Source: Isoetes taiwanensis
Lineage: Eukaryota; Streptophyta; Lycopodiopsida; Isoetales; Isoetaceae
NCBI GenBank assembly: GCA_021234155.1
Contig: JAJEKV010000026.1
Coordinates: 2,788,001-2,852,000 of the forward strand
Reading direction: 5' to 3'
DNA: 64,000 bases
Part shown: positions 21,887 through 30,986 of the stretch, piece after piece
Layout of the letters: every line of letters starts with the position of its first letter
Numbering within the stretch: position 1 is the stretch's first letter
Made by a program: the position numbers and the translations under genes
Notes under the pieces: generated by a model
Database searches by the model: none
The model's input: only the letters and a program-made list of their open reading frames with translations
What the model was told of the DNA's origin: nothing

Positions 21887-22395
21887 CTATCTTTTTTCCC
21901 CTAAATCGCTGAAGAGCGTCGAGATTGCGTTGCGGTGCACCCCGGTTGTCGATGGATGCCTTGAAAGCGCATCTGCTACCACATTAAGCTTCCCGGGCTT
22001 GTAGACTATCTCAAAGTCGTACTCTTGAAAACTCCATCCACCTTCTCGCCTTAGATTGAGATGTGGTTGTGTGAATCGTCTTGGAGGCTCACGGTGATCG
22101 GTGTCCAACTGAAACTTCCTCCCTAAGAGGTAATGCCTCCAGATTCTCAATGCCGACAACCGCTAGCGGCTCTTGATCATCGCGTCGGTAACGCTTGGCG
22201 TCTCGGCGTCGTTCATTTTCCTTGAGTCGTATGCGCTATTACCCGCTCTTCTTGCATCAAAGACTTTTTTTTTGTGGCTATCTTGCTTGCGTCCCGTCGC
22301 CACCAACTTGTCCTTTTCCGGTGCCGCGGGGGTCAAGGCGGGAGCGGTTGTCAAAGCTTCCTTCAACAACTCAAATCCTGCTTGGGCTTTCTTGA
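21887..22395 (-). pseudogene. Gypsy RNase H region, damaged
   Basis: 22159-21887 reads LRIWRHYLLGRKFQLDTDHR and YDFEIVYKPGKLNVVADALS, the end of the gypsy RNase H. The preceding part (22395-22163) has the LKEALTTAPALTPA lead-in and scrambled frames. RNase H removes the RNA template during reverse transcription. Several frameshifts leave it non-functional as read. Confidence 0.85.
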
Positions 22396-22458
22396 GCCAA
22401 TGGTCGGCCCAATTTTTTTACTTTCTCCGTCTTTGTCGTCCGTCCGTCCGTGGAGGAG

Positions 22459-23791
22459 CTATCTTTCTTGAAGTTCTTCACGAACTTCTGTAGTACCTGC
22501 TAGGCCAAGGAAACTTCTGACCTCGTGGGCGTTCTTTGGTCTTTGGCCATTGGATGGCTGCTTCAATCTTGGCGGGGGTGCATGCCGAGATTCCTTCGCT
22601 GAAATCACATGACCAGAGGTATTCCACCTTTTACGTTGCGGTGACACCGACAACTTGGCATACAATTGATGCCTCCTTAACTTCTCGAGCACCTTTACGG
22701 CGTCTTTGAGCATGCTCTTCAATGGATTTCTTGTACACGAATGTCGTGAAGAATACTATCACAAAGGTGTCCAAGTATTCTCTGAAGATGTCGTTCATGA
22801 GTCTCATGAACGTAGCTGGGGCATTGGATAGCCCAAATGGCATTACGGTGAATTCGTAATGCCCATATCTGGTCCTGAAAGCCGTTTTGTGGATGTCCTC
22901 TTCCTTTATTCTGATCTGGTGATAGCCTGATCTTAGGTCGATCTTGGAGAAGACCCTTGCCCCTTGGAGTTGATCCATCAAGTCGCCCCGACACGGGGAG
23001 TCGTACTTGTTCTTGATGGTGTGCTTGTTCAATTGTCTGTAATCTATGCACATCCTCAAGCTTCCATCCTTCTTCTTGACAAAGAGGATGGGTGCCCCAA
23101 ATGGTGAGACACTGGGCCTGATAAAGCCTAGATCGAGCAATTCTTGTAGCTGCTTCTTTAGCTCCGTGAGTTCATGTGTGGTCATTCTATATGGGGCCTT
23201 GCTTGTCGGCTTGGTCCCTGGTTCGAGTGCTATTTCACACTCTACTCCCCTGTAAGGAGGAAGCTTCTCGATCTCATCTGGAAAGAGATCGTGGAACTCC
23301 GTAATCAAGTTGGCGATTGGCTTGGGTAACTTGCTGAGCCCCTTGTCTTCCTTGCTTTCTTCCGACTCGGGTTCCTCAATCTCGAGCTTGAAGATGTATG
23401 CTACTTTCTCGCTCCTTATAGATTTGAGCAGCTTCTTAACGGACATACATTGCATGATGGGGGTAACTTCTTTACCTGTGATCTCAATGGCTTTGCCGTC
23501 GGGCGTTGGGAAGGTCACCTTCCGCTTTCCACAATCTATGATGGCCCCTGCTGGACCAAGGTACTCCATTCCAACGATCAAGTCGTATTTGCCAATGCCC
23601 ATTACTTCCGCCCCCATCTGGATATTAATCCCTGGCAAGTCAATGTCGAAGTTGATTCTCTTCCCAGCTGTATGTCTTACTGCCCCGCTTGCCAAGATTA
23701 CGGGCCTTGGTTTGGACTTTAGTGGTTTCAATTTCAACATTTCAACCATTCTCGGGGATGCGAAGTTATGGCTACTTCCGGAGTCTATCAA
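22459..23791 (-). pseudogene. Gypsy protease and reverse transcriptase
   Basis: One frame of about 386 codons (23791-22631) holds the aspartic protease ([30 protein letters not shown]) and RT fingers and palm ([108 protein letters not shown]). Where the YxDD-type active site should be (usually IDDILVYS), the sequence reads FFTTFVYKK, so the two catalytic aspartates are lost. RT continues in another frame at 22722-22459 ([26 protein letters not shown]). Family membership is clear; this copy cannot encode an active RT as read. Confidence 0.93.
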
Positions 23792-23929
23792 GACTATGAA
23801 GGACTTGGCCTTTGCCTTCCCTACTGTGGTGATTACCTTATACTGGGTCTCTGCCTGTTCTGTATCTATAGCAGCGAAGATGTGGCACTCACCCTGAATG
23901 TAATCGCGTGCTTCCTCGCCCGTCCTCGT

Positions 23930-25178
23930 CGGCGGGGGTGTCCCATCCGCCCAACTCTGCTGGCCGAGCTCATAACAAATGGGCGTTCATTGTTGGTGGC
24001 CCGGCCTGGAAACATCTAAAAAGCAGCTACTTCTCCATGCATTCCTGCCTTTTTCTCCTTGGGCATCGCTGCAAGAAGGACCGTCTTTGCTTTCGTAGTT
24101 GGATCCTTCTGTTTGTCCTTGAAGGACACACGCTTTCTTTCTGCTTTGTTTCCCACAGTTTGCTATTATATGGGGACTTTCTTTGGGCTTGGGCTGGCTG
24201 CCCTAGGATTTTGTAGCTCCCTGTTGCTTTCCCTCTGTCACGATAGTAAGGCTGCCTCTATCTTGTTTGTTTTCGCGGTCCCGATCCTTACAAACTAATT
24301 GCCTTGGACTCAAAGCTTGAACTTTTGTTTTGGGGTCTATTGCCCTTCTGAGTTTCACGAGTTCCTCGTTCAGCCCTTCTATGTAGCTTTCCCTTTGCGT
24401 GTTTTAAACTCGGTTTTAGGCACATACAATCTTAGCCTCATGAATTCTTGATTGTACTTCTGCACCGTCTTGTACCCCTGCCGCAATCGTAAAGCTGGCG
24501 CATCATGTTCGACTTGTGTTCAGGAACATAGTGTTTCTTGAAAGCTTTTGAGAACTTCTTAAATCGGCATCGTCCTGCTCAACCCATGGGCTTTGGCATA
24601 GCCCTTCCACCATATCGTCGCGGCCCCTTCAGGTTGGTACGCCGCCACCACTTTTGTCTTTGTCCTTCATGCCATAGGCGTTCGCGTACTCACTCATTTA
24701 GTCCACCATGCCTCCGGCTTCTAGGCGGATCTGTTCTCGCCCAGAAGCTGTTCGAATTCTGGGCTTTCAAACATTGCCCGTCTTTGAGTCCACCTTCTTA
24801 CGGTAATCTAGGGCCTTAGTGTCCTTACGTGCTGCGTCTCTACGGTCCGGCGCTGCTTTCGGCCTCTTTTTGGGACTCGAGTCAGGGGTTGAAAACTGAT
24901 TCGGAGGTCTCTGTGCTAGGGGACCTCCTTCTCTTACTCCTTTTCTTGTCTTTCCCCGACTTTCGGGGCGTCGTTTGTGGCCCGGATGATGCTTGGGCTG
25001 CTAGTAGGGCCTTTATCTGGTCCAGGTCTGTTCGCATCTGTGACAACTCTTCTTCTGGTGTCATGGGGCCATATCCCTCGAAGAGGTTCCTTTGAAGGGG
25101 TTGCCTGTCAGGAGTTTCTTCATCTCTGTTGGGCCTCCTGTTTTGCTCGACTGTTCGTTGTTCCCTTTCTGCATACAC
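23930..25178 (-). pseudogene. Gypsy gag, multiply frameshifted
   Basis: The N-terminal part (25178-24882) reads YGPMTPEEELSQMRTDLDQI and a basic KSGKDKKRSKRRRSPS. The first in-frame ATG is internal, so the true start is uncertain. Further down, gag core phrases appear in broken frames near 24680-24400: VVAAYQPEGAATIWWKGYAK, VEHDAPALRLRQGYKTVQKY and NQEFMRLRLYVPKTEFKTRK. These match the retrotransposon gag core. Plus-strand frames in this interval are shadows of it. Confidence 0.8.
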
Positions 25179-25349
25179 AATTGGTCATGGTTGTACGGTT
25201 AGTTTTTTTTGTTCTGTTGCATTATATGTATTGTTGGTATAGTTGCGGAACAAAATATATCAACAAAACATTTAAAAAATGCAGAAGAAGTTATATTTAT
25301 ATTATATAATATGTTTACTACAAAAGACTTCCCGTATCAAGATTCCTAA

Positions 25350-26876
25350 CTATTCTTGATAACGCCGGTAGGATGGATTATCCTCTAGGAACTTCTTCAC
25401 TTGGGCTGTTCCCACTGAATGACCCAAGTTCCTAAGGATGTTGACTGAAGATCTACCCTGCAAAGCTCTCGCCAAGTCTTCGACTCTGCGGTCGGAGGTA
25501 TAAGCTGCGGTCACCGCCAGTCTTCCCTGCCGCCTGTAAGGTATGGCGAAGTCGAAAACATCGAGTGCTACCGCTCTCTTCACCAGGATGGCATATTCGG
25601 TGTTGAGGGGTAGCCAGAGCAGCATCGCCGGCAAATCGACACTCCTTCGATCCACGGGGGTGAATTTGCGGTGAATTACCGCTATTCTTCCGTCCATTAG
25701 CAGGGGAAGGTAATACCGCAACGATCTGTCGTTGCGTGACGGGTCCTCGGCTGTTCGGTATCCAGCTCTGTGTCTGCCCGCAAAATCATCAACCTCCACC
25801 GTGGTGAGCTCCCTGTAGTCCCTGACTGTTGCTGAAGCTCTCCTGAGGTCGAACTCGCCTCTTCTCTCCCGGGGAGGTGTTGCCGAAGAGCTTGCCGTTA
25901 AGATGTTTGATGTCGCGTGGCGAATCCCCATCTGTTCCTGTAGAGCAAGGAACTCTTCCTCCGTCGGTAGTTGGTCTGCGGCCTGGTCTGCCTCCATAAT
26001 CTGCCTGATGCTGCTGTAGGCTTGGATATCGGAGGTCGACTCCCCCGTGTAAGTGTCGGCTTCCCTTACTTGGAGTGGGAAGTCAGAGGTTCCTCGGACG
26101 ATGAAGTCGTCCAGATCCGTTCTTCGGAGTTGGTGCAGCAACTCTTCAGGTCGATATTCCCTTTCTCTGCACTCCGGGAGATTTTGGATGTCGCTTAGGA
26201 GCAAAAATTCTTCGCCTTCGACAATGATGGGGGCTAGGCTTGTAATGCCTAGCCCAAGGGGTGGCGCGATTCTAAGAGTTTGCCGGCTTCTTTCGAAGTC
26301 TTGCCACTCTTGTTCTGCCTGTCGCCGCTCTTCCGCCGGGTCGAGTTCGACGTAGTCTTCCTCCTCTTCTGATTCCTCTTCTTCTGAGTCTTCTTCTTTT
26401 CCTTCCTGCTCCTGTTCGTATTGCGTAAGGAGCCGTTGTTCTGCTGCTATGGCTAATGGGTCCACGTCCATGGGGGGAATGGAGGTTTCTCCCACAGTGT
26501 TTTCGGCACGATGGGTAAGAAAAATTGCCAAGGCAGTGTTGAAAGAGAAGTATTTGGTCCTATTGACAGTTAGGACCATTGGCTCGGGCGTGCGCTGCGC
26601 CTTGTTTGTGAGGTACTTGGCAATGTTTGGAACATCGCCTAAAGCTGCTTGCAGGGATTGCCTAGGAACAAAGTAACCTACGCAAGGTGGGAGCTGCACT
26701 AGAGATGGCTCTACCCTAGCTTGGAATTCAGACAGGACTCTGCTGTAAGCTGGGGTTGCGTGCAAAGTTGCTTGGACATCTACCTCCTTCCGGAAGACAT
26801 GGAAAATTTCATCGATGTCGGCCTCGGCAGCATGAGCGCTGGCGCTGTACCATCTGCGGAAATCAGAGGTTGCCAT
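25350..26876 (-). CDS. Unrecognised 508-aa protein in gypsy element, acidic stretch
   Basis: An intact frame from ATG 26876 (MATSDFRRWYSASAHAAEAD); the frame is open upstream without another ATG. I recognise no domain. Visible features are an N-terminal helical region (residues 1-125, e.g. PNIAKYLTNKAQRTPEPM), a strongly acidic stretch at 157-190 (EEDSEEEESEEEED) and a C-terminal half with LRYYLPLLMDGRIAVIHRKF and LVKRAVALDVFDFAIPYRRQ. A TATA box lies 115 bp upstream, and two 67-bp palindromes lie further up. Gag-pol follows and the H3-like gene precedes it on the same strand. Acidic stretches occur in histone chaperones, so a role with the H3-like protein is conceivable, but this is speculation. 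Confidence 0.75.
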   Translation of the reverse strand: MATSDFRRWYSASAHAAEADIDEIFHVFRKEVDVQATLHATPAYSRVLSEFQARVEPSLVQLPPCVGYFVPRQSLQAALGDVPNIAKYLTNKAQRTPEPMVLTVNRTKYFSFNTALAIFLTHRAENTVGETSIPPMDVDPLAIAAEQRLLTQYEQEQEGKEEDSEEEESEEEEDYVELDPAEERRQAEQEWQDFERSRQTLRIAPPLGLGITSLAPIIVEGEEFLLLSDIQNLPECREREYRPEELLHQLRRTDLDDFIVRGTSDFPLQVREADTYTGESTSDIQAYSSIRQIMEADQAADQLPTEEEFLALQEQMGIRHATSNILTASSSATPPRERRGEFDLRRASATVRDYRELTTVEVDDFAGRHRAGYRTAEDPSRNDRSLRYYLPLLMDGRIAVIHRKFTPVDRRSVDLPAMLLWLPLNTEYAILVKRAVALDVFDFAIPYRRQGRLAVTAAYTSDRRVEDLARALQGRSSVNILRNLGHSVGTAQVKKFLEDNPSYRRYQE

Positions 26877-26990
26877 GAGTTCAATGCGGAAGAGAGTAGC
26901 AAATGGTTGCAAGAGCGCCTCAGGGAGTTGGAAAATCGGCTAAGAGAGCAGGAGCAAACTTGTGGGGTGCTACGCGTAAAATGAGGGACT

Positions 26991-27000
26991 TATTTATAGA
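26991..27000 (-). promoter_or_regulatory. TATA box of the 508-aa gene
   Basis: TCTATAAATA on the minus strand, 115 bp before the ATG at 26876. The leader downstream resembles the leader of the H3-like gene (both contain TAAGAGAGC- or TTAGAGAGC-type and GGAGC-type phrases on the plus strand). Confidence 0.65.
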
Positions 27001-27188
27001 AAAGAGGAAAACCCTAATTTTTGAGGGACATGGAAAATTCTTCGGGTTGGGTGTTTGTAGTCTGTAATGAGGTCGAAATGGGAATTTGAAGACTAGTTCG
27101 AGTGTTAGAGCATGGCTGGATTACTGAAAGATGCTATACAACAGGTTGAAGATCATTTTGGCAAGCTCCGGTGAAGAAATGGTAGGAG

Positions 27189-27255
27189 GTCTCACAGCTT
27201 GCGCCTCGCTCAAAAACTAAAGTTTAGTTTCTAGTCCAGGCGCGAGCTGTGAGAC
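27189..27255. repeat. 67-bp palindrome, copy 1
   Basis: The outer arms GTCTCACAGCTTGCGCCT and AGGCGCGAGCTGTGAGAC pair with one mismatch. The centre holds a second palindrome, AAACTAAAGTTTAGTTT. It lies upstream of the 508-aa gene promoter. Confidence 0.9.
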
Positions 27256-27389
27256 ATCGGTCCCATTTTGATCAAAACATGTCCAATTTAGGTGAACTAA
27301 AGGTGTAAGGATGATGGCCTCATCAAATCAGGTAGAATTGACCCCTTATTTGGTCAATTTGGAGCTGTTTTGGGCAAGTTTTGGGCAAG

Positions 27390-27456
27390 GTCTCACAGCT
27401 TGCGCCTCGCTCAAAAACTAAAGTTTAGTTTCTTGCCCAGGCGCGAGCTGTGAGAC
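27390..27456. repeat. 67-bp palindrome, copy 2
   Basis: Identical to copy 1 except for a few bases between the centre and the right arm. It starts 201 bp from copy 1 in the same orientation. Confidence 0.9.
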
Positions 27457-27600
27457 ATCACGCCTTTTGGTCGGCAAATGTCCTATTTCACTAAAATAAA
27501 AACTAAAACCTGCTAACTCATCCTAATTAGTCAAGTTCAGGCAACTAAAGTACACAAAATTGTTCCATTTTACAAAATTTTCAATTATTTACAATTGGTT

Positions 27601-28871
27601 CTAAGGGCGTTCTCCCTTAATGCGTCTAGCAAGATACATGTCTTGCCTCATAAGGGTTACTCGTTTGGCATGGACAGTGCAAGATGTTGAGTCTTCAAAA
27701 TGTTGTACTATAAACTGCTCAGCCGCTTCTTGCAGTGCCAGCAGCATTTCATCTGTGACCCTAAAGTCAGTCCTGAAATCCTGCATTACCTCTCTAACTA
27801 GCCGAGCAAAGGGGGCACGGGGAATCAGGAAGCCGTAGCTGCGCTGGAAGTGCCGAATCTCCCGTAGTGCTCTTTGCTCGAGCTGCTTCTTAGTGAGCTT
27901 CTTCTGGGAAGGCTTTTTCGGGACCTTGGGCTTGGGTGGTGGGGGTCGTAGGGTCTGCTGCTTTGTGGGGTGACCCCCTTCGATGGTCTTGACCCTGTTC
28001 TCCTGGTAGTAGGAGTTGTATGCCTCCCACTCCTTCATATAGGCCTCGTGGTCCCGCATCTTTCGCTCGTAGACTTTGATGGGGTTGGTGACGTAAGACT
28101 CTCGGGCAGGCCGGGGTTGCTTCTTCCTGTCCCATTTCGGGGTGGGAGGGGGCTTCTTCAGCGTTGTGTCTGCTTTGCTCCTCCTCGGGTGCTATCTGCT
28201 TTCGGTCACCACCTGCTCTACAGTTGGGGGTTTGGAGGAGCCTGCTCCCTCAGTGTTGGGATTATGATCTCCGTCGAGAATCGTCCAGGAGTCGCCGGGG
28301 TTGATCGGTGGTCGTTAAATTATCACTATCTTAGGATTGGGCGTTTTCTTTAGCTTCCTTTTGGGCTGCTCCACGGCTTTGCCCTTCTTCTTCTTCAGTT
28401 CCTCGCCCGCTTTTGCCTCCTCCTCTTCTCTCTTCCTCTTCTTTTGTTCCCTTTTTCTTTCTCGGCGTTCATATTTCCTGATGAAAGCAGCGAGGTCTGC
28501 TTCCTCTGCCGGCTCGAGCCTCGGCTTCGCTCTGCTCTTCTTTGCTCCTCGCTTCTTTTCTCCGAATCGGGGCCTCGACTTGTTCTTCAATGGTCGGCTC
28601 TGGCGTTGGCATCCTCTGTTCTTCTCGGGCCTTGGTTCTCTTTTCCCTCTGCGCTCCCTCCTCCTCTTCCTCAATCACTTCCGTCCCGGCCTCTGAATGT
28701 ACTTCCTCTTCTTGATTTTTGCTCGTTCGAAGGTTCTCCCCCACTCGAAGAAGATTGAGCGTTAGGGTTAAGGAGGCGCTCTTGGAGCATGCGCCGAATC
28801 GTACCGGCATCGACGGCGCTGGTCGCTTCGCCTGGGCGGGCTTTCCTCGCAGTCTGCTTGGTTCGTGCCAT
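27601..28871 (-). pseudogene. Histone H3-like protein encoded in a gypsy retrotransposon
   Basis: The start is ATG 28871 in good context (AAACATGGC) and reads MARTKQTARK, the H3 tail with K4 and K9 but no S10. The last 90 codons (27870-27601) form a full H3 histone fold: ALREIRHFQRS, FARLVREVMQDFRTDF, LLALQEAAEQFIV, HAKRVTLM and ARRIKGERP at the stop. Loop 1 has canonical H3 length, not the longer CENH3 loop, although REIRHFQ and LIPRAPF look CENH3-like. Between tail and fold lie ~250 codons rich in K, R and E, in different frames. The tail frame stops at 28671. A basic frame runs 28674-28315. From 28315 the fold frame has stops at about 28315 and 28190. Read literally it is broken; sequencing error is an alternative. 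Confidence 0.85.
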
Positions 28872-28971
28872 GTTTGACGGGTCGTAAATCGGATCTCGGG
28901 CGCCAAAGATCGCCTTAGAGAGCGAGAGCTGGTTTCTAAGGCGGGAACATTCAAATGAGGGGGGTCTACTT

Positions 28972-28981
28972 CTATTTATAG
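28972..28981 (-). promoter_or_regulatory. TATA box of the H3-like gene
   Basis: CTATAAATAG on the minus strand, about 100 bp before the ATG at 28871. Position and sequence parallel the TATA box of the 508-aa gene. Confidence 0.7.
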
Positions 28982-29082
28982 CTTGGAAAATTTTAGGTCA
29001 AAATTCAAGTAGCTCTATTTAGCCTGCTAAGGTACCTATTTAATTAAAACTTACACTTATTTCAGACTTTTTCTACTTATTG

Positions 29083-29149
29083 GTCTAACAGGTCGCGCCT
29101 CGCTCAAAAACTAAAGTTTAGTTTTTAGACCAGGCGCGAGCTGTGAGAT
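29083..29149. repeat. 67-bp palindrome, copy 3
   Basis: The right arm and centre are conserved. The left arm is partly decayed (GTCTAACAGGTCGCGCCT). It lies 101 bp upstream of the H3-like gene TATA box. Confidence 0.85.
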
Positions 29150-29272
29150 TTCACATATCTTTAAGTCATTTAAGTAATTAAAACATGCTATTCTAATTAA
29201 TTCCTATCTTAGAATTAGCCTTACCACCTTAGTTTTCTCAAATTTGTCATGTTTGAGTGACCTTGGCTCGAT

Positions 29273-29339
29273 GTCTCACAGCTTGCGCCTCGCTCAAAAA
29301 CTAAAGTTTAGTTCTTTGCCCAGGCGCGAGCTGTGAGAC
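29273..29339. repeat. 67-bp palindrome, copy 4
   Basis: Both arms are intact. It starts 190 bp from copy 3 in the same orientation, repeating the two-palindrome arrangement at 27189-27456. Confidence 0.9.
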
Positions 29340-29494
29340 CACCTTACTTGGCAAATTTTTGGCTCATTCTTTTTATTCTTATTAAGTTCCAATTCACTTA
29401 ACTGTTACTAGCTTAGCATAACTACCAAAAATGAGAAAAATTTTCCCACTTTTCGAGGCTTGAAGATCCTATTAAGTTAGTACTACTGGGAGTA

Positions 29495-30981
29495 TGGTCA
29501 GTTATATAGATGCTCGCACCGTATACAAACAGGAGTTCATCCCCCGCACCAGCTACATACTGATACAGGGCCCTCCACATATCACTGTGTCCGCCTAGAG
29601 TCCACAGTGGGAAGAGTGAAGGGGTCATTTTACCCCGTCTTCCTCAGGGCCTACCTAGCTGCGGAAGCGTAAATATACACGTCAGTAACATAACATCATA
29701 TATCCACCTCGAAGGGTGGCACATCAATACCTGCATAGACAAAGATCAGCACAATACAAGGGAAGTTCCTACCCAAGGCTCAGACTCCAGGGAAGGACTG
29801 ACTAGCTTGGGTCTCCGTGAGTTCAAAGCATGAGAATCATGACAAATGGATTGGTGCGGCATAAGAACATGGCTTAGGGTTGTCCACCCATCCGCCCCTC
29901 CTGTGCACACTTTGCGAGTAGGTTGAAAAGTGTTGGGACTGGGATCAGTAGCCACGGGTGCATAGCCAAAGGGGCTATTCCTGGGTTACATCTCCCCAGT
30001 CCCGATGGGGCAGGTAGGGATCACTCCCTCCAGAGATCTACATGCTGACCCAAGGTGACTAGAGGGCCACTGCCCTTATTCGACTTAACCCACTGGAAGG
30101 TGAACTCCACCCCACGGGTGTCGAGCCCATGCCTTACCCACACTCAGTGGCAAGCCATTAGACCTAGTCACTCTGATCCCCGGTAGGCCTTACACACCAG
30201 AGGGATCGGTCAAGGGTCAGAACACGAACCTCATTCTAAGCCAGTCTGGTCCCTTCACCCACAACCAGGTGGGGTTCTTGTGCACAGGCCGAATTCTAGT
30301 AATGCACTAAGAGGGACTAGCTAGGAGCATCATCTACTAAGCTTTAAGTCTCTACCCACCCTTCCCAATACAATGAGTCCACAGAATACAACCATCCATC
30401 ATATGATCATAAATAATAAGAACTAATCTAATACATAGAGTCAATTCTTTAGTTAGAGTCAATCTCAGGGTCTGTTGGGCTACTAAGGGCGATTTAATAG
30501 GCTAAACCTACTAGTTCGAAGGCTGGAATGAGGTTTAAGCTATTCAATCGACCAAATACCTGATCCCTGGTTCACTCCTCTTGATCCGAAGGCGTCCATG
30601 TCTCTGTTCTGCCTCGGGATGCGGTCGGAAGGATGATCTGACAAGCTGGGGCGTGCTGGCAGATCGTGGGAGTTGGAATTGACTCCTCAGGCGCGCGAAT
30701 CGGAGCTCAGAAGGTCTGTGGGCGAAAAAGGGAATGTTAGGGTTTGGTGCCTTATGTAGGCTATCGGTTAGGTTTAGGGTTCCCATGACCCTTTGTCTAC
30801 CTTTAAGGGTTTAAAGGTCTAAAGGTGCGCGCATTGCTAAGTGTGCGCACCATTGCAAGTTGCCCCCTAGGGCGTCCTTGCTTGAGTATTCGTCGGCGTA
30901 CACGTCGACTGGACAGCGTGTACGCGTGACGGCACAGTACGGTATACGTCCCGAGACCGTATATCGTACTGGAACGTCACA
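29495..30981 (-). repeat. Gypsy 5' LTR
   Basis: From 29520 on it is nearly identical to 11885-13359, and it ends GGAACGTCACA followed by the TACTT duplication. The internal-side edge (29495-29515) has diverged from TGTGACGTCCCC. I could not see a primer binding site next to it. Confidence 0.85.
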
Positions 30982-30986
30982 TACTT

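Larger units (their letters stand above)
11860..30981 (-). mobile_element. Ty3/gypsy chromodomain retrotransposon with two extra genes (full span)
   Basis: The outer ends are TGTGACGTCCCC (11860) and GGAACGTCACA (30981), flanked by a matching 5-bp duplication TACTT at 11855-11859 and 30982-30986. Order on the minus strand: 5' LTR (about 29495-30981), H3-like gene, 508-aa gene, gag, protease, RT, RNase H, integrase with chromodomain-like tail, polypurine tract, 3' LTR (11860-13359). A copia element interrupts the 3' end. Without it the element is about 13 kb, long for a gypsy element because of the ~4.3 kb of extra genes between LTR and gag. No primer binding site was recognised beside the 5' LTR, whose first ~25 bp differ from the other LTR. 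Confidence 0.85.

Noticed and set aside
23046-26984. Many plus-strand open frames over the gypsy gag, pol and the 508-aa gene
   Set aside because: All are antisense to frames with recognised gypsy domains or to the intact 508-aa frame.
27601-28059. Centromeric histone (CENH3) assignment for the H3-like protein
   Set aside because: REIRHFQ and LIPRAPF resemble CENH3, but loop 1 has canonical H3 length, the end is RRIKGERP, and the N-terminus is a canonical H3 tail. I call it H3-like only.
28337-28758. Long plus-strand frames rich in F, L and S
   Set aside because: They are the antisense of the K/R/E-rich region of the H3-like gene.
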